DNA of 64,000 nt from Brucella sp. BE17 (GTDB lineage Bacteria > Pseudomonadota > Alphaproteobacteria > Rhizobiales > Rhizobiaceae), in NCBI RefSeq assembly GCF_039545455.1, contig NZ_CP154468.1:1474195-1538194 (forward strand), in the 5' to 3' direction. This document shows, one piece after another, positions 9,079 to 18,341 of the stretch. The notes under the pieces are model-generated. The model did not search any database. It was given only the letters and a program-made list of their open reading frames with translations, and had not been told where the DNA came from. Both the position numbers and the translations under genes were made by a program. How positions within the stretch are numbered: the stretch's first letter is position 1; every line of letters begins with the position of its first letter.

Positions 9079-9410
9079 CGAATAGCAATTTGTTACCTTA
9101 TGACAAATACTTTCGTACTGGTCAGCCCCTGGGAGACTGCCTTGTGTCATTAAGCATGGAATAAGAACCCATTTCAGGGATTATCGGCGCCCAAACTGGC
9201 CCCTGATTCACAGGGCAACATGACCTTCGATTGCAATCGGAGATTTTCTATTGGACGCTTGTTGTGAGGACTATTTCGAAGGTATGAGATTTAGATGCGC
9301 TTCCATCCGACAACCGCAGCCAAAGCTTGGTCTCCGGCTTCACCATCTTGATAAAATGCTGCTAGTTATTGAGGCGGCTGTCATAGGTTTATTCAAGAAA
9401 GACCGGGCCT
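9079..9410. other. Unassigned intergenic stretch
   Basis: No gene recognised. A short leftward frame around 9270-9350 (reading KPETKLWLRLSDGSASKSHT) looks protein-like but matches nothing I know and is bounded by stops. It may be decayed coding or mobile-element DNA, since it adjoins the IS3 remnant. Confidence 0.4.
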
Positions 9411-9674
9411 TGCGCACATGCTCAGTATGACCATATCATCGCGCTGAGGTCGGCTGGCCAGCCGGCCCTTCCGGGCAAAATAGCCGCTCTGGCTGACGCT
9501 CACGACATTGTAAACACAATATACAGCGAATTCTTTCTTCGCCTGATTGATGAAACGAAACGTCATCAATTTTTCTCTCCAACGAAAAAATCCGTCACCT
9601 TCTTAAGGATATCCCTCTCGTGCAATCTCTCGTTTTCTCGACGGAGCCGTTTGAGCTCGGCAGTTTGTTGCGGC
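9411..9674 (-). mobile_element. IS3-family remnant (end of OrfA, start of OrfB)
   Basis: On the minus strand, AELKRLRRENERLHERDILKK followed by VTDFFVGEKN and a stop is the C-terminus of an IS3 OrfA (leucine-zipper region). Immediately after comes MTFRFINQAKKEF (ATG at 9564-9566) and SQSGYFARKGRLASRPQRDD, the N-terminus of OrfB. Similarity ends near 9420. Neither gene is complete and no end repeats are visible, so this is debris. Confidence 0.75.
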
Positions 9675-10386
9675 AAGCCAGATATCATCAAGAATAAACT
9701 CGAACCGCAGAATTCGCAGCTGTACCTGAATTCAAAGCTCCATGACTATTTCACCGATAAGGCAGCTAACTCACAAATCCGGAGAGCGACGTTATACGAC
9801 GACCCGAACGCGTTTATCGGCAGAAATTCGAACGGGGAGTGGAAATTGTGCGCTCCTGTAAAGAAGTTGGGGGTGGGTAGATATCTGGAGATTCTCGGAA
9901 AATCGAAACAGAACTGGCTGACTCTTTTCGGACCAAACGAAACACGCTCAGCATCACCGCACCGCACGTCTTGTCATTGAATCTCTTGCCTCGGATCGTT
10001 TCAGTGCTGATTGAAAACGATCCATCCTATGAGTTTCATCTAAAGGCGCAACGCTACGATCAAATGGTTCAGAGTATTCTGACGGGGGAAGCTGATATCG
10101 GAATCTCTCCCCTGCCTCTCGACGAGCGCTTCTTCGAGTGGGAGGTGGTGTCGAAAGCCAGCAGCGTCTGCGTACTGCGCACTGATCATCCCCTTGCCCG
10201 CAAACATGTGATCACCGTCGATGACATAGCAGGTCAGCCGATAGTCGCTTTGGAGCGTGATACGCATCGAGGAAAGGCGGCGTTTTGACATTTAGTCGCC
10301 GGGGGGTGTCGTTGAACTACAAGATCTATACCGAATCTATCGGCCTGGATGCTTCCTTTGTGGCACAAGGCATCGGTCTCGCACTA

Positions 10387-11438
10387 GAGCACGTCCATTG
10401 AACGCGGAATCGGGTTGAGGATTCCCCTGGCTTCCGAATTCTGATTCTATCGCTTCGACTGGTGATTTGGTCGGAGGCAATATGACCCGAGCTTTCAGTG
10501 ATGATTTGCGTAGCCGCGTTCTGGCTGCGTCACGCGATGGCATGTCGGCGAGATCGGCGGCAGCCAGATTTGGAATTGGCATTTCAACGGCCATCGCCTG
10601 GATTGCCAGCGCACGGGCGGCCCAGTTGACGCCTGCCAAGCAGGGCCGACGCGGTGGTTCACGCCTCGATGCTCACGAGGACTTCATCATCCGCATAATC
10701 GAAGAGGAAAAGGATATCACGCTCAACGAGATGGTTCTGCGATTGCGCGAGGACAGAGCCGTATCGATCGGCCGCAGCGCGCTTGACGTCTGGCTGCGAA
10801 AGCGCGGTTGGACTTTCAAAAAAAGACCGCGCATGCACTGGAGCAGGAGCGTCCTGACCTGCTGAAACGTCGTCAGGATTGGTTCGACGACCAACTCGAT
10901 CTCGATCCGGCGCGGCTCGTCTTCATCGATGAAACCGGCCTGAGCACGAAGATGTCCCGGCTTCGTGGACGGGCCCCTTGCGGAGATAGATGCCGCTCAC
11001 CGGTCCCGCACGGCCATTGGAAGACGACGACGTTTACCGGAGCCCTCAGGCTATCTGGAATGACCGCACCCATGGTTTTGGACGGCGCGATGAACGGGGT
11101 AGCATTCCAGGCCTATGTCCAGCAGGTTCTCATTCCAACCTTGGTGCCGGGCGACATCGTCATCATGGATAATCTGCCTGCACACAAAGCGGAAGGAGTA
11201 CGTCACGCAATCGAAGACGCCGGATGCCGGTTGCTTTACCTTCCTCCATACAGTCCCGACTTCAACCCAATCGAGAAGGCATTCGCGAAGCTCAAGGCCG
11301 TCTTGCGCGCAAAAGCCGAGCGAACGGTCGACGGCTTATGGAATACCGTTGGCCAAATCGTTACGCTGTTCGAACCACAAGAATGCGCCAATTACTTCAA
11401 ATCGTGCGGATATGACCCCCAGTAAAGCGGACACGCTC
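10387..11438 (+). mobile_element. IS630-family insertion sequence, intact, flanked by TA
   Basis: A 1052-bp element. Left end starts GAGCACGTCC (10387) and right end finishes GGACACGCTC (11438), imperfect terminal inverted repeats. TA at 10385-10386 and at 11439-11440 is the target duplication expected for IS630. Removing the element and one TA restores the LysR reading frame on both sides, which fixes the boundaries precisely. Confidence 0.9.
10482..11425 (+). CDS. IS630 transposase, two frames joined at an A7 run
   Basis: The first frame (10482-10865) starts MTRAFSDDLRSRVLAA with a strong ribosome site (CGGAGG) and encodes the paired helix-turn-helix region. The second frame (to 11425) encodes the DDE catalytic domain: FIDETG, IVIMDNLPAHK and NPIEKAFAKLK supply the D, D and E residues. 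The frames differ by -1 and meet at AAAAAAA (10818-10824), where TFKK continues as KTAHALEQERPDLLKRR. A programmed -1 ribosomal frameshift would give one full transposase, as known for several IS630 elements. A simple mutation is the alternative, but the element otherwise looks intact. Confidence 0.85.
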
Positions 11439-11814
11439 TAGACAATAGCTTTATAGCACAACACTACAGCATATTCGGCCTGATGATCATACCCTTCGTA
11501 CCTGACCTAACCTACGAATATGTCGTTTTCTGGCGGCGTGGAAGTGAACGGTTCTCCTCCCCATCAACTGCCGTGCGTACGTTTGTCGATGTCATTAGAA
11601 AGGCGCAGAAGGAGAAGTTCCAGAGCGAGTAGATTAATTCGGATTATCCTCGAAGACGCGTCACCTGTCGCTTTCAGAACTGTGTGCAATCGGTAGAAAC
11701 GAGACTGCTCGCTCGTTACGCAAGCACCCGATTGACCTTCAAATGCAGCAAGTCTGTCACACCGAAATGGTTGCTTTGCTAAAGTTATTTTATCTCGGGA
11801 TGTAATTATCCTCG

Positions 11815-12522
11815 TCGTCAATAGTGATCGAGGAGGCGGATACCGTCGTTGTCGCGCTAAAATCGCGCACCGTCACAACGACCGATGCCGTTACCCAGTC
11901 TCTTGCGGCGCTCCAGTGGCTGCAGGGCCATGGCGCGCGGCAGATATTCTTCAAATACTGCTCGACCTTCGATTCGACACCAGAGGGTAATATTGGGCCG
12001 GTCGCAGACGCCCTGAGCGATGCGCTCGGCGCGAAGGCGGTCATCGTCTGCCCTGCCTTTCCTGCCAATGGCCGTACCGTGTTCAACGGCCACCTCTTCG
12101 TCGGCCGGCAGTTGCTACAGGATTCGCCGATGAAGGATCATCCGCTGACGCCGATGCAATCGGTGATGCAGTTGCCGGCGACGGTGTGCATTATCGCGTG
12201 GTTGATGCCTCGTCGGAGGCGGACCTGCGTGCCATTGGTAAAGCTGCGGCCACACATCCGCTAATCACCGGCGGTTCAGCCGTCGCCATGGGCTTACCCT
12301 CCAACTTCGGCATCGCTCGCAATGACAAGGATACCGGCGAAACCGGCAAAGCCGCCGGCGTCCGCACCGCCATCCTGGCCGGCAGTTGCTCGGCAATCAC
12401 GCGCCAGCAGCTCGTCCGCGCCCGAACGCTCTGGCCGAACCTGCAGATCGATGTCGATGCCATCGCCGAAGGACGCGATGTCGTCGGCGAAGCCATCTCC
12501 TGGGCGAGAGGTCAGACCGCAA
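11815..12522 (+). pseudogene. otnK: 3-oxo-tetronate kinase-like (DUF1537) gene fragment
   Basis: Reads TVVVALKSRT, ALQWLQGHGARQIFFKYCST, DSTPEGNIGPVADAL and GRTVFNGHLFVGRQLL, typical of the four-carbon acid sugar kinase family. After DHPLTPM about 40 residues are missing and the frame shifts; it resumes as GDGVHYRVVDASSEADLRAI, THPLITGGSAVAMGLP, and then AGSCSAITRQQ. The 5' end is missing and the 3' end is replaced by IS21 copy 1 at 12523. Intact enzymes phosphorylate 3-oxo-tetronates in threonate/erythronate breakdown. This copy cannot be functional, and none of its usual operon partners is present here. Confidence 0.85.
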
Positions 12523-12645
12523 TGAGAACGGCGGTGCAAAATTAGTCCACGAAATCGGCGGAATATTTCTGTCGAGGACGGAGTAAAATCCGGCCACCTA
12601 TTTATCCTTCTGCGATGATTGCGGGAGGGTTAGAGGATTTACACC

Positions 12646-14143
12646 GTGGACTTATATTTGAAGGTTCGACTTGCTTGTTCTGAAGGGATGACCCGTCGGC
12701 AAGCAGCGAAGCATTTCAACCTTTCCCGCTCGACGGTTGATAAGATGATTTCCTATTCGGTTCCGCCAGGTTATCGTCGCAAAGCTGTGATCCGTCGTCC
12801 GAAGCTTGATGCCTTTACAGCGACGATTGATCACTGGCTTGATGAGGACGTGAAGGTTCCGCGCAAACAGCGCCATACGGCCAAACGTGTGTTCGAGCGT
12901 CTTCGCGCGGAATGCGGTTTCACCGGCGGCTACACGATTATCAAGGACTATATCCGCGAACGCGAGCAGCGCCGACAGGAGGTGTTTGTGCCTTTGCCGC
13001 ATGAGCCCTGCCATGCGCAAGCAGATTTCGGTGAGGCGATGGTGGAGATTGGTGGTGTTGAACAGAAGGCGCATTTCTTCGTGCTGGATTTACCACATAG
13101 CGACAGCGGCTACGTGCGGGCCTATCCGGCGGCCGTGGCGGAGGCTTGGGTCGATGGCCACATTCACGCCTTTGCTTTTTTCGGAGCTGTACCGCAGTCA
13201 ATTGTCTATGACAATGATCGTTGCCTGGTATCGAAGATATTGCCCGATGGCACGCGTCAGCGCGCGACGCTGTTCAGCGGCTTCCTGTCCCATTACTTAA
13301 TCCGGGATCGTTATGCGCGTCCGGGGAAAGGCAACGAAAAGGGGAACGTTGAGGGCCTTGTGGGTTATGCACGGCGGAACTTCATGGTTCCCATTCCGCA
13401 GTTTGCGACATGGGCTGCGTTCAACATCTGGCTGGAAGAGCAATGCCGCAAGCGTCAACAAGACAGGCTGCGCGGTGAGAATGAGACTATCGGTGAGCGA
13501 CTGCAACGGGATCTGGCTGCCATGCGTCCATTGCCGGCTTCGCCATTCGACACCTGTGATCAGGCCAGCGGCACAGTAACGGCTCAAGCTCTGGTTCGCT
13601 ACAAGACGAACGACTATTCCGTACCGGTTGCCTACGGCCACAGGCAGGTCTGGATACGGGGCTATGTCGATGAGGTGGTGATCAGCTGCGGCGGTGAGAC
13701 TATCGCGCGCCATGTGCGCAATTGGGGGCGGGAAGATGTCGTTTTTGATCCGCTACATTACCTGCCGCTGATTGAGAAGAAGATCAATGCGCTGGATCAG
13801 GCAGCTCCTCTTCAAGGATGGGCTCTGCCCGAAGAGTTCGCTACGTTGCGTCGGTTGATGGAAGGCCGCATGGCAAAGCATGGGAAACGGGAATATGTGC
13901 AGATATTGCGCCTGCTGGAAAGTTTCGATCTCGCCGACCTGCATGCAGCGGTGAAGCAGGCCCTGCAGCTTGGAGCCAATAGGCTTCGACGCTGTCAAAC
14001 ATCTTGTCCTGTGTCGGGTGGAGCGTCGGCCGCCACGGCTTGATCTGTCGATCTATCCTTACCTACCCAAAGCAACGGTCGAGAAGACGTCGGCGAAAGC
14101 CTACATGCGCCTCTTGTCGTCGGATGCAGGAGAAGCGGCATGA
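12646..14143 (+). pseudogene. istA: IS21 transposase IstA, copy 1 (C-terminal frameshift)
   Basis: GTG start at 12646. N-terminal helix-turn-helix (MTRRQAAKHFNLSRSTVDKM), then the DDE catalytic core with AQADFGEAMVEI, SIVYDNDRCLV and GNEKGNVEGLVGYARR. An extra A near 13978-13979 (gccaatagg) shifts the frame, so translation ends at 14043. The original frame continues as IGFDAVKHLVLCRVERRPPR to a stop at 14141-14143 that overlaps the istB start (ATGA). The lost ~55 residues are the family C-terminus, so the catalytic core is kept but the tail is altered. Confidence 0.88.
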
Positions 14144-14899
14144 ACATTGAAGCACCAGAGATCCTGCTGTCCCATTATCTCAAGACCTTGAAGCTGCCGA
14201 CCTTCCAGCGCGAGTACCAGAAGCTGGCCAGATTATGCGCCCCCCGAAGGGGTCGATCATGTCGGATATCTCAGTCGTCTTGCTGAACGCGAGATGATCG
14301 AGCGGGAGCGCCGCAAAGTCGAACGCCGCATCAGGGCAGCACGGTTCCCAACAGTCAAAAGTCTCGACAGCTTTGACTTCTCAGCCATCCCGAAGCTCAA
14401 TAAGATCCAGGTACTGGAACTGGCACGCTGCGAATGGATCGAACGGCGTGAGAACGTCATCGCGCTTGGTCCCAGTGGCACGGGCAAAACTCATGTGGCG
14501 CTTGGGCTTGGTTTGGCCGCATGCCAAAAGGGCCTATCCGTCGGTTTCAACACGGCAGCTGCCCTGGTCAGCGAGATGATGGAAGCGCGTGATAAACGGC
14601 GACTGTTGCGGTTCCAGAAGCAGATGGCGGCCTATAGGTTGCTGATCATTGCCGAACTGGGCTTCGTGCCGTTGTCAAAGACTGGAGCGGAATTGCTGTT
14701 CGAGCTGATCTCGCAACGCTATGAGCGAGGCGCAACTCTCATCACCAGCAATCTGCCATTTGACGAATGGACGGAAACACTCGGATCCGAGCGGTTGACC
14801 GCTACACAACTGGATCGCATCACCCACCACGTCAACATTCTTGAAATGAACGGCGACAGCTATCGCCTCGCTCAAAGCCGAGCCAAAAAGCACCGCTAA
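14140..14899 (+). pseudogene. istB: IS21 helper ATPase IstB, copy 1 (frameshift, Walker B change)
   Basis: The start MNIEAPEILLSHYLKTLKLP is followed near 14240-14245 by six Cs, one too many, which breaks the frame after KLARLC. The remaining frame (from about 14247) gives GVDHVGYLSRLAEREMIERE and the AAA+ ATPase with Walker A GPSGTGKTH. Walker B reads LLIIAELGFV, where IstB proteins have D in place of A (codon GCC at 14651-14653). That Asp positions Mg2+ and is normally essential for ATP hydrolysis. Downstream SKTGAELLFELISQRYERGA and LITSNLPFDEW are normal. Probably not functional as ATPase. Confidence 0.87.
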
Positions 14900-14991
14900 A
14901 ACACACACAAAATTATCGCCGCCGCAATCGGCTAACTCTGGTCGGGCTACGCCCTTCCGACGTTCCCCGATTGCGGCGTAAACTGGCCTAA

Positions 14992-15587
14992 TGACCTTGC
15001 CCCGTTGAAATAATTCATTTTGAAGTAAGCTCTGGCTCATTGAGAGGCCCAGAGAATGAAGCGCAACCGTTTTACAGACGAACAGATCATCGGCATTCTG
15101 AAGAAGCACGAGACGGGCACGCCTGTCGCGGAGCTTTGTCGCAAGCACGGCGTCAGCGATGCCAGTATCTATAAATGGAAAGCCAAGTTCGGCGGCATGG
15201 ACGTGTCCGAGGCAAAGCGGTTGAAGACGCTGGAAGACGAAAACACGAAGCTGAAACGGCTCCTGGCCGATGCGATGCTCGACAACGCCGCTTTGAAAGA
15301 CCTTTTGGGAAAGAAGTGGTGACGCCCGCAGCAAGGCGTAAAGCTGTCGCTCATGTGATGGATTACCACCAGATGAGCGAACGGCGGGCGTGTAAAGCCA
15401 TGGGCTTTTGCCGTATGACGATCCGTTACGAAACCAGGCGCAGCGATGACCATGACCTTCGCGAGCGGATGCGGTGCTGCGCAGCCGGAACGACTCCGCA
15501 CCCCAACCCGCCGCTACCGCCCCAAATACAGCAACCCAAAACCGCTGGAGCAAACTCAAAACTGAATAAAACTTGGGGGCAACGTCA
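14992..15587 (+). mobile_element. Internally deleted IS3-family element nested in IS21 copy 1
   Basis: Ends TGACCTTGCCCC (14992) and, inverted, TGACGTTGCCCC (to 15587). Both sides carry the target duplication CTAA (14988-14991 and 15588-15591). At 596 bp it is about half of a normal IS3 element. orfA is whole, but the middle and catalytic part of orfB is gone, while the last codons and the right end remain. This gives a compact derivative with both ends intact that a related full-length transposase could still move. Confidence 0.85.
15056..15322 (+). CDS. IS3-family OrfA
   Basis: An 88-residue protein with the standard OrfA layout: helix-turn-helix (DEQIIGILKKHETGTPVAEL then CRKHGVSDASIYKWKAKFGG) and a leucine-zipper tail (LKTLEDENTKLKRLLADAML). 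Normally produced with OrfB by frameshifting; here only the first ~50 residues of OrfB follow (TPAARRKAVAHVMDYHQMSE up to about DHDLRERM) before the deletion. It binds the element ends but cannot catalyse transposition alone. Confidence 0.85.
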   Translation: MKRNRFTDEQIIGILKKHETGTPVAELCRKHGVSDASIYKWKAKFGGMDVSEAKRLKTLEDENTKLKRLLADAMLDNAALKDLLGKKW

Positions 15588-15743
15588 CTAATTTTACGCC
15601 GCCATTTGGCCTGTTTTTAGTCCGCCGTTGACAGGAGCCCCATGTTTCTTATCCGGACACATCAGGGACTATCATTAAGGTCAAAACGTCATTGAAGGGG
15701 CTTGATCAGGCTCTGGCAGTGATCAACTGAACGGTAATCACAA

Positions 15744-16403
15744 ATGATTCGCAAATCCATATATGACAGGATCATGTCCCGTGAGGGGCATGAAGAAATG
15801 ACGCCTGAATCAGAAGAAGAGAAGAAGAAATTGAAGCGAATGAAATCTGCTATTCTGTTTTCAGGAGCGCTTGTCCTTTTGGCAATTGCCGGGTTCTCCA
15901 TATGGCAGTTGCCAATGATGCAAAGAGCTTTCTCATATTCTGTAAGTGCTCAGAAAGCATCTGATCCATCTCTTGAGCCAACGCTTTTTCTGGAACACAC
16001 CAAACAGGCGGGGCTGACGAAATGTTCGAATGTTTATCCTGTTTTGGGCCGAATCCTTACCAACAGTGCACACTAACAGGTTGCAAGCGAGTGGCGTCTT
16101 ACTCAACCGAACGAGCATTCAATTCAAGGTCTGGTAGGACTGCGCTATGAAACTCAGGATTTTACTGCTGATGCCGGAGGCGTTGTATTCGCTGTTCCTC
16201 AAGAAGAAACGTGCGAAGGTGCAATGGCACGGGTTGTCCCCATACAGCAATCCTGTTCGAGCACTCCTGATACATTGATCAAAGGCGCGGACTTGTCGGC
16301 AAACCTTGGCAATGTATCCTCGTTCACGCTTGCCAACAATGGTGGTCAGGTATTACTAGTGCCAGCCTCTAATGACAGTTGCGTTATTGTTTTCATTATA
16401 TAG
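15744..16403 (+). pseudogene. Unknown single-pass membrane protein with in-frame stop
   Basis: The frame from ATG 15744 encodes a charged N-terminus (PESEEEKKKLKRMKS), one membrane helix (AILFSGALVLLAIAGFSIWQ, about residues 33-52) and a periplasmic part. TAA at 16074-16076 interrupts it after ILTNSAH. The same frame continues without further stops for 109 codons (QVASEWRLTQPNEHSIQGL, GLRYETQDFTADAGGVVFAV, SCVIVFII) to TAG at 16401-16403. A single base change (for example CAA to TAA) would explain this. I do not recognise the family. The C-terminal half has several Cys, consistent with a periplasmic domain. Confidence 0.6.
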
Positions 16404-16488
16404 GCTAGAGGATAACGATGATAGCACGGACGTAGACAGTGATCTTGAAGACATGACAGCAGAAGGGGATGGCGACGTATTTGAGACG

Positions 16489-16829
16489 GCTCTGTCGCAA
16501 ATTTTCGTTTGAGGTAGAGTCGGCCTTAACTGTGGACGTCTTTATGCTGCAAGTTCAGCAAAGATCTTGAATGGCGAGCGATTGTTATTGGCGAACTGGT
16601 TCTTGCGGATCATATGGGTGGCCTCAACGCCAGCAATAGTGGCCGCCGCCGAATGAAATGCCTTGAAGCCCATCATTGGTCTTGTGAGACGTTTTATAAA
16701 GCGGTGATCCTGTTCAAGGATATTGTTGAGATATTTGATCTGCCGGATTTCAATGATCCTGCCCGTTCCGATGAATTTCAGGATCGTATTGACAGATTGC
16801 AAACCAGCCAGATTAGGATGCGGACTCAT
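16489..16829 (-). mobile_element. IS6-family remnant (C-terminal part of transposase, left copy)
   Basis: The terminal repeat GGCTCTGTCGCAAA at about 16490 is IS6-like. Leftward translation gives SVNTILKFIGTGRIIEIRQI, YLNNILEQDHRFIKRLTRPM (catalytic Glu in LEQDHR) and MIRKNQF, the end of an IS6/IS26-type transposase. The N-terminal two thirds are missing; the break joins the truncated end of the IS5 element. Confidence 0.8.
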
Positions 16830-17577
16830 TATCTGAGGCGATCCATATCCTCATGGCAGCAAGTTGAGAGCGGCGAGATTGCGCTGACGATAAACCCAAC
16901 GGCTGAAGCTGAAAGTCTTTTTACGATTGGTCTTCGCGGGGATGTTCGCCCAGCATTTGCGTTGATTGGCGAGGTTACGAATAGCATGGGTGTCATATGC
17001 CTTGTCGGCAAGGATCGTTGCTCCGGGCTGAACGTCACTCAGCAGCTTTTCAGCCATGGGGGCATCAGCAGCCTGACCTGCGGTTAATTCCAGGCGAACC
17101 GGCAAGCCATCAGCATCGACAAGTGCATGGATTTTGGTTGTCAGGCCGCCACACGAGCGTCCCATGCAAGGATCTGCAGATCACCCTTTTTAGCGTTGGC
17201 ACCGTGGTGGTGAACGCGGATACAGGATGAATCGATCATCACGATATCGCCGTCGTAACGCTTTGAAACGGCGTCTAGAAGGTGATCCCAGATACTTGCT
17301 TTGCACAAGCGGGAGAACCGATTGTAGAGCGTCGTGCGCGGTCCATAACGTTCCGGCACGTCGCGCCAGGACGATCCCGTTCTGAAGCGCCACAGGATGC
17401 CATTGATCACTCGGCGGTCGTCGACACGTTCAATCCCACGGGTATTGGTCGGCAGAAGTGGTGCGATGACGCCCCATTCTTCGTCGCTCAATTCATGACG
17501 GCGCATGACAATCTCCTTTCACGGAGATTGAATCACATACCTTCAAAAAGGTGAACCAAGTTTATGGGAACACTGCC
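16830..17577 (-). mobile_element. IS5-family (IS427 group) element, 3'-truncated
   Basis: Leftward. First frame 17141-17506: MRRHELSDEEWGVIAPLLPT, NGILWRFRTGSSWRDVPERY, then DGDIVMIDSSCIRVHHHG. A frame change near 17160 leads to the second frame: GRSCGGLTTKIHALVDADGL, ATILADKAYDTHAIRN. Two overlapping frames are normal for the IS427 group, which uses frameshifting. Translation stops being IS5-like after YRQRNLAAL near 16850, so the DDE Glu region and the downstream end are lost. The upstream end (ggcagtgttcc) is near 17577. A short 5'-end relic of a related element lies at 32808-32906. Confidence 0.8.
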
Positions 17578-17580
17578 TAG

Positions 17581-17995
17581 CTCCGCTCTTTCCGATGACA
17601 ACCCTCTCGGGAACGCCGTTGGCTGCGATGGTGTTCCGGACAAGGTCGTCATGGATAAAAGCGGGGCGAACCTGGCCGGTGCACAGGCTGTGAACATGAT
17701 CCTGAAAATCACTGGTGCCGGAAGAATGTTTGAAATCCTTCAGGTCAAGTATCTGAACAACATTCTTGAGCAAGACCATCGGTCCATCAAGAAGATCACC
17801 AAGCCAATGATGGGCTTCAAAGCGTTTCACTCCGCCTCAGCCGCCATTGCAGGCATCGAAGTAGCTAACATGATCCGTAAGAACCAATTCGTCAACGACA
17901 ACTGTTCGCCATTCCAGCTCTTTGCGGAGCTCGCACAATAATGGTGTCCAATGATAAGGCACACTTCACCAGCCCAGAATTTTGCGACAAAGCCG
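17581..17995 (+). mobile_element. IS6-family remnant (C-terminal part of transposase, right copy)
   Basis: Rightward translation gives VVMDKSGANLAGAQAVNMIL (second catalytic Asp), VKYLNNILEQDHRSIKKITK (catalytic Glu) and GIEVANMIRKNQF. An inverted IS6-like end (TTTTGCGACAAAGCC) lies at about 17981-17995. With the left copy at 16489-16829 in opposite orientation, it brackets the IS5 element. The N-terminal half of the transposase is missing. Confidence 0.8.
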
Positions 17996-18219
17996 GTTTA
18001 TCTCCACGCTTACAAGACCGTATCCGAAGCGCGTGCTGGCATCAGCTGGTATCTGAACTTGTACAACAGCCGACGCCCATATTCATCCCTTGACCAGCAG
18101 ACACCGGATCAGGCTTACTTCAATGCGCTGACACCAATGATAATGGCAGCATAATCGGTTAGAAATCCACTTCACGAAACACCAGAAACTGTTCAGAAAA
18201 ACCCAGCCACCTCAAAAAT
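17996..18219 (+). mobile_element. IS3-family OrfB C-terminal remnant
   Basis: VYLHAYKTVSEARAGISWYL then RRPYSSLDQQTPDQAYFNAL and a stop at 18152-18154: the end of an IS3 OrfB. The sequence that follows (ccagaaactgttcagaaaaa) is like the 3' untranslated end of such elements. It abuts the IS6 end, suggesting the IS6 element inserted in or next to it. Confidence 0.75.
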
Positions 18220-18341
18220 TAGCTGTTGCAATGAAATCTGTTTCATAACATGAGTAAGACAGTCAGGTAAAATGGTGCTGTTGCTAGTTGAACACCACAA
18301 TTGGATTGAGGCATCATAGATAACTTTTTTGAGTTTAGTAG

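Larger units (their letters stand above)
9880..11632 (+). pseudogene. LysR-family regulator, interrupted by IS630 and frameshifted
   Basis: The effector-binding half of a LysR regulator is readable: ADSFRTKRNTLSITAPHVL, LPRIVSVLIENDPSYEF, GEADIGISPLPLDE. A one-base shift near 10270-10285 moves to the frame reading SLNYKIYTESIGLDASFVAQ and GIGLAL. There an IS630 element (10387-11438) sits in a TA target. After the element the frame resumes as DNSFIAQHYSIFGL through FVDVIRKAQKEKFQSE and stop at 11630-11632. The DNA-binding N-terminus is not recoverable; sequence before ~9880 is broken by further shifts and joins IS3 debris. The regulator is dead three ways: 5' loss, frameshift, insertion. Confidence 0.82.
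12523..15633 (+). mobile_element. IS21-family element, copy 1 (with nested IS3)
   Basis: Left end TGAGAACGGCGGTGC at 12523 and right end ...TAGTCCGCCGTTGACA at 15633 form imperfect inverted ends. It carries istA and istB in rightward order. The coding part is repeated in inverted orientation at 47827-50260, position for position (sum of paired coordinates 62783). The right end is interrupted by an IS3 derivative at 14992-15587. No target duplication is visible (flanks gaccgcaa and ggagcccc), which suggests loss by later rearrangement or adjacent deletion. Confidence 0.9.

Noticed and set aside
14675..15559. 294-codon leftward frame across istB and the nested IS3
   Set aside because: It is antisense to well-supported istB and orfA and spans an insertion junction; no family features.
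12523..15633. Target-site duplication for IS21 copy 1
   Set aside because: The flanks (gaccgcaa and ggagcccc) do not match, nor do cross-pairings with the flanks of copy 2 indicate a simple inversion.
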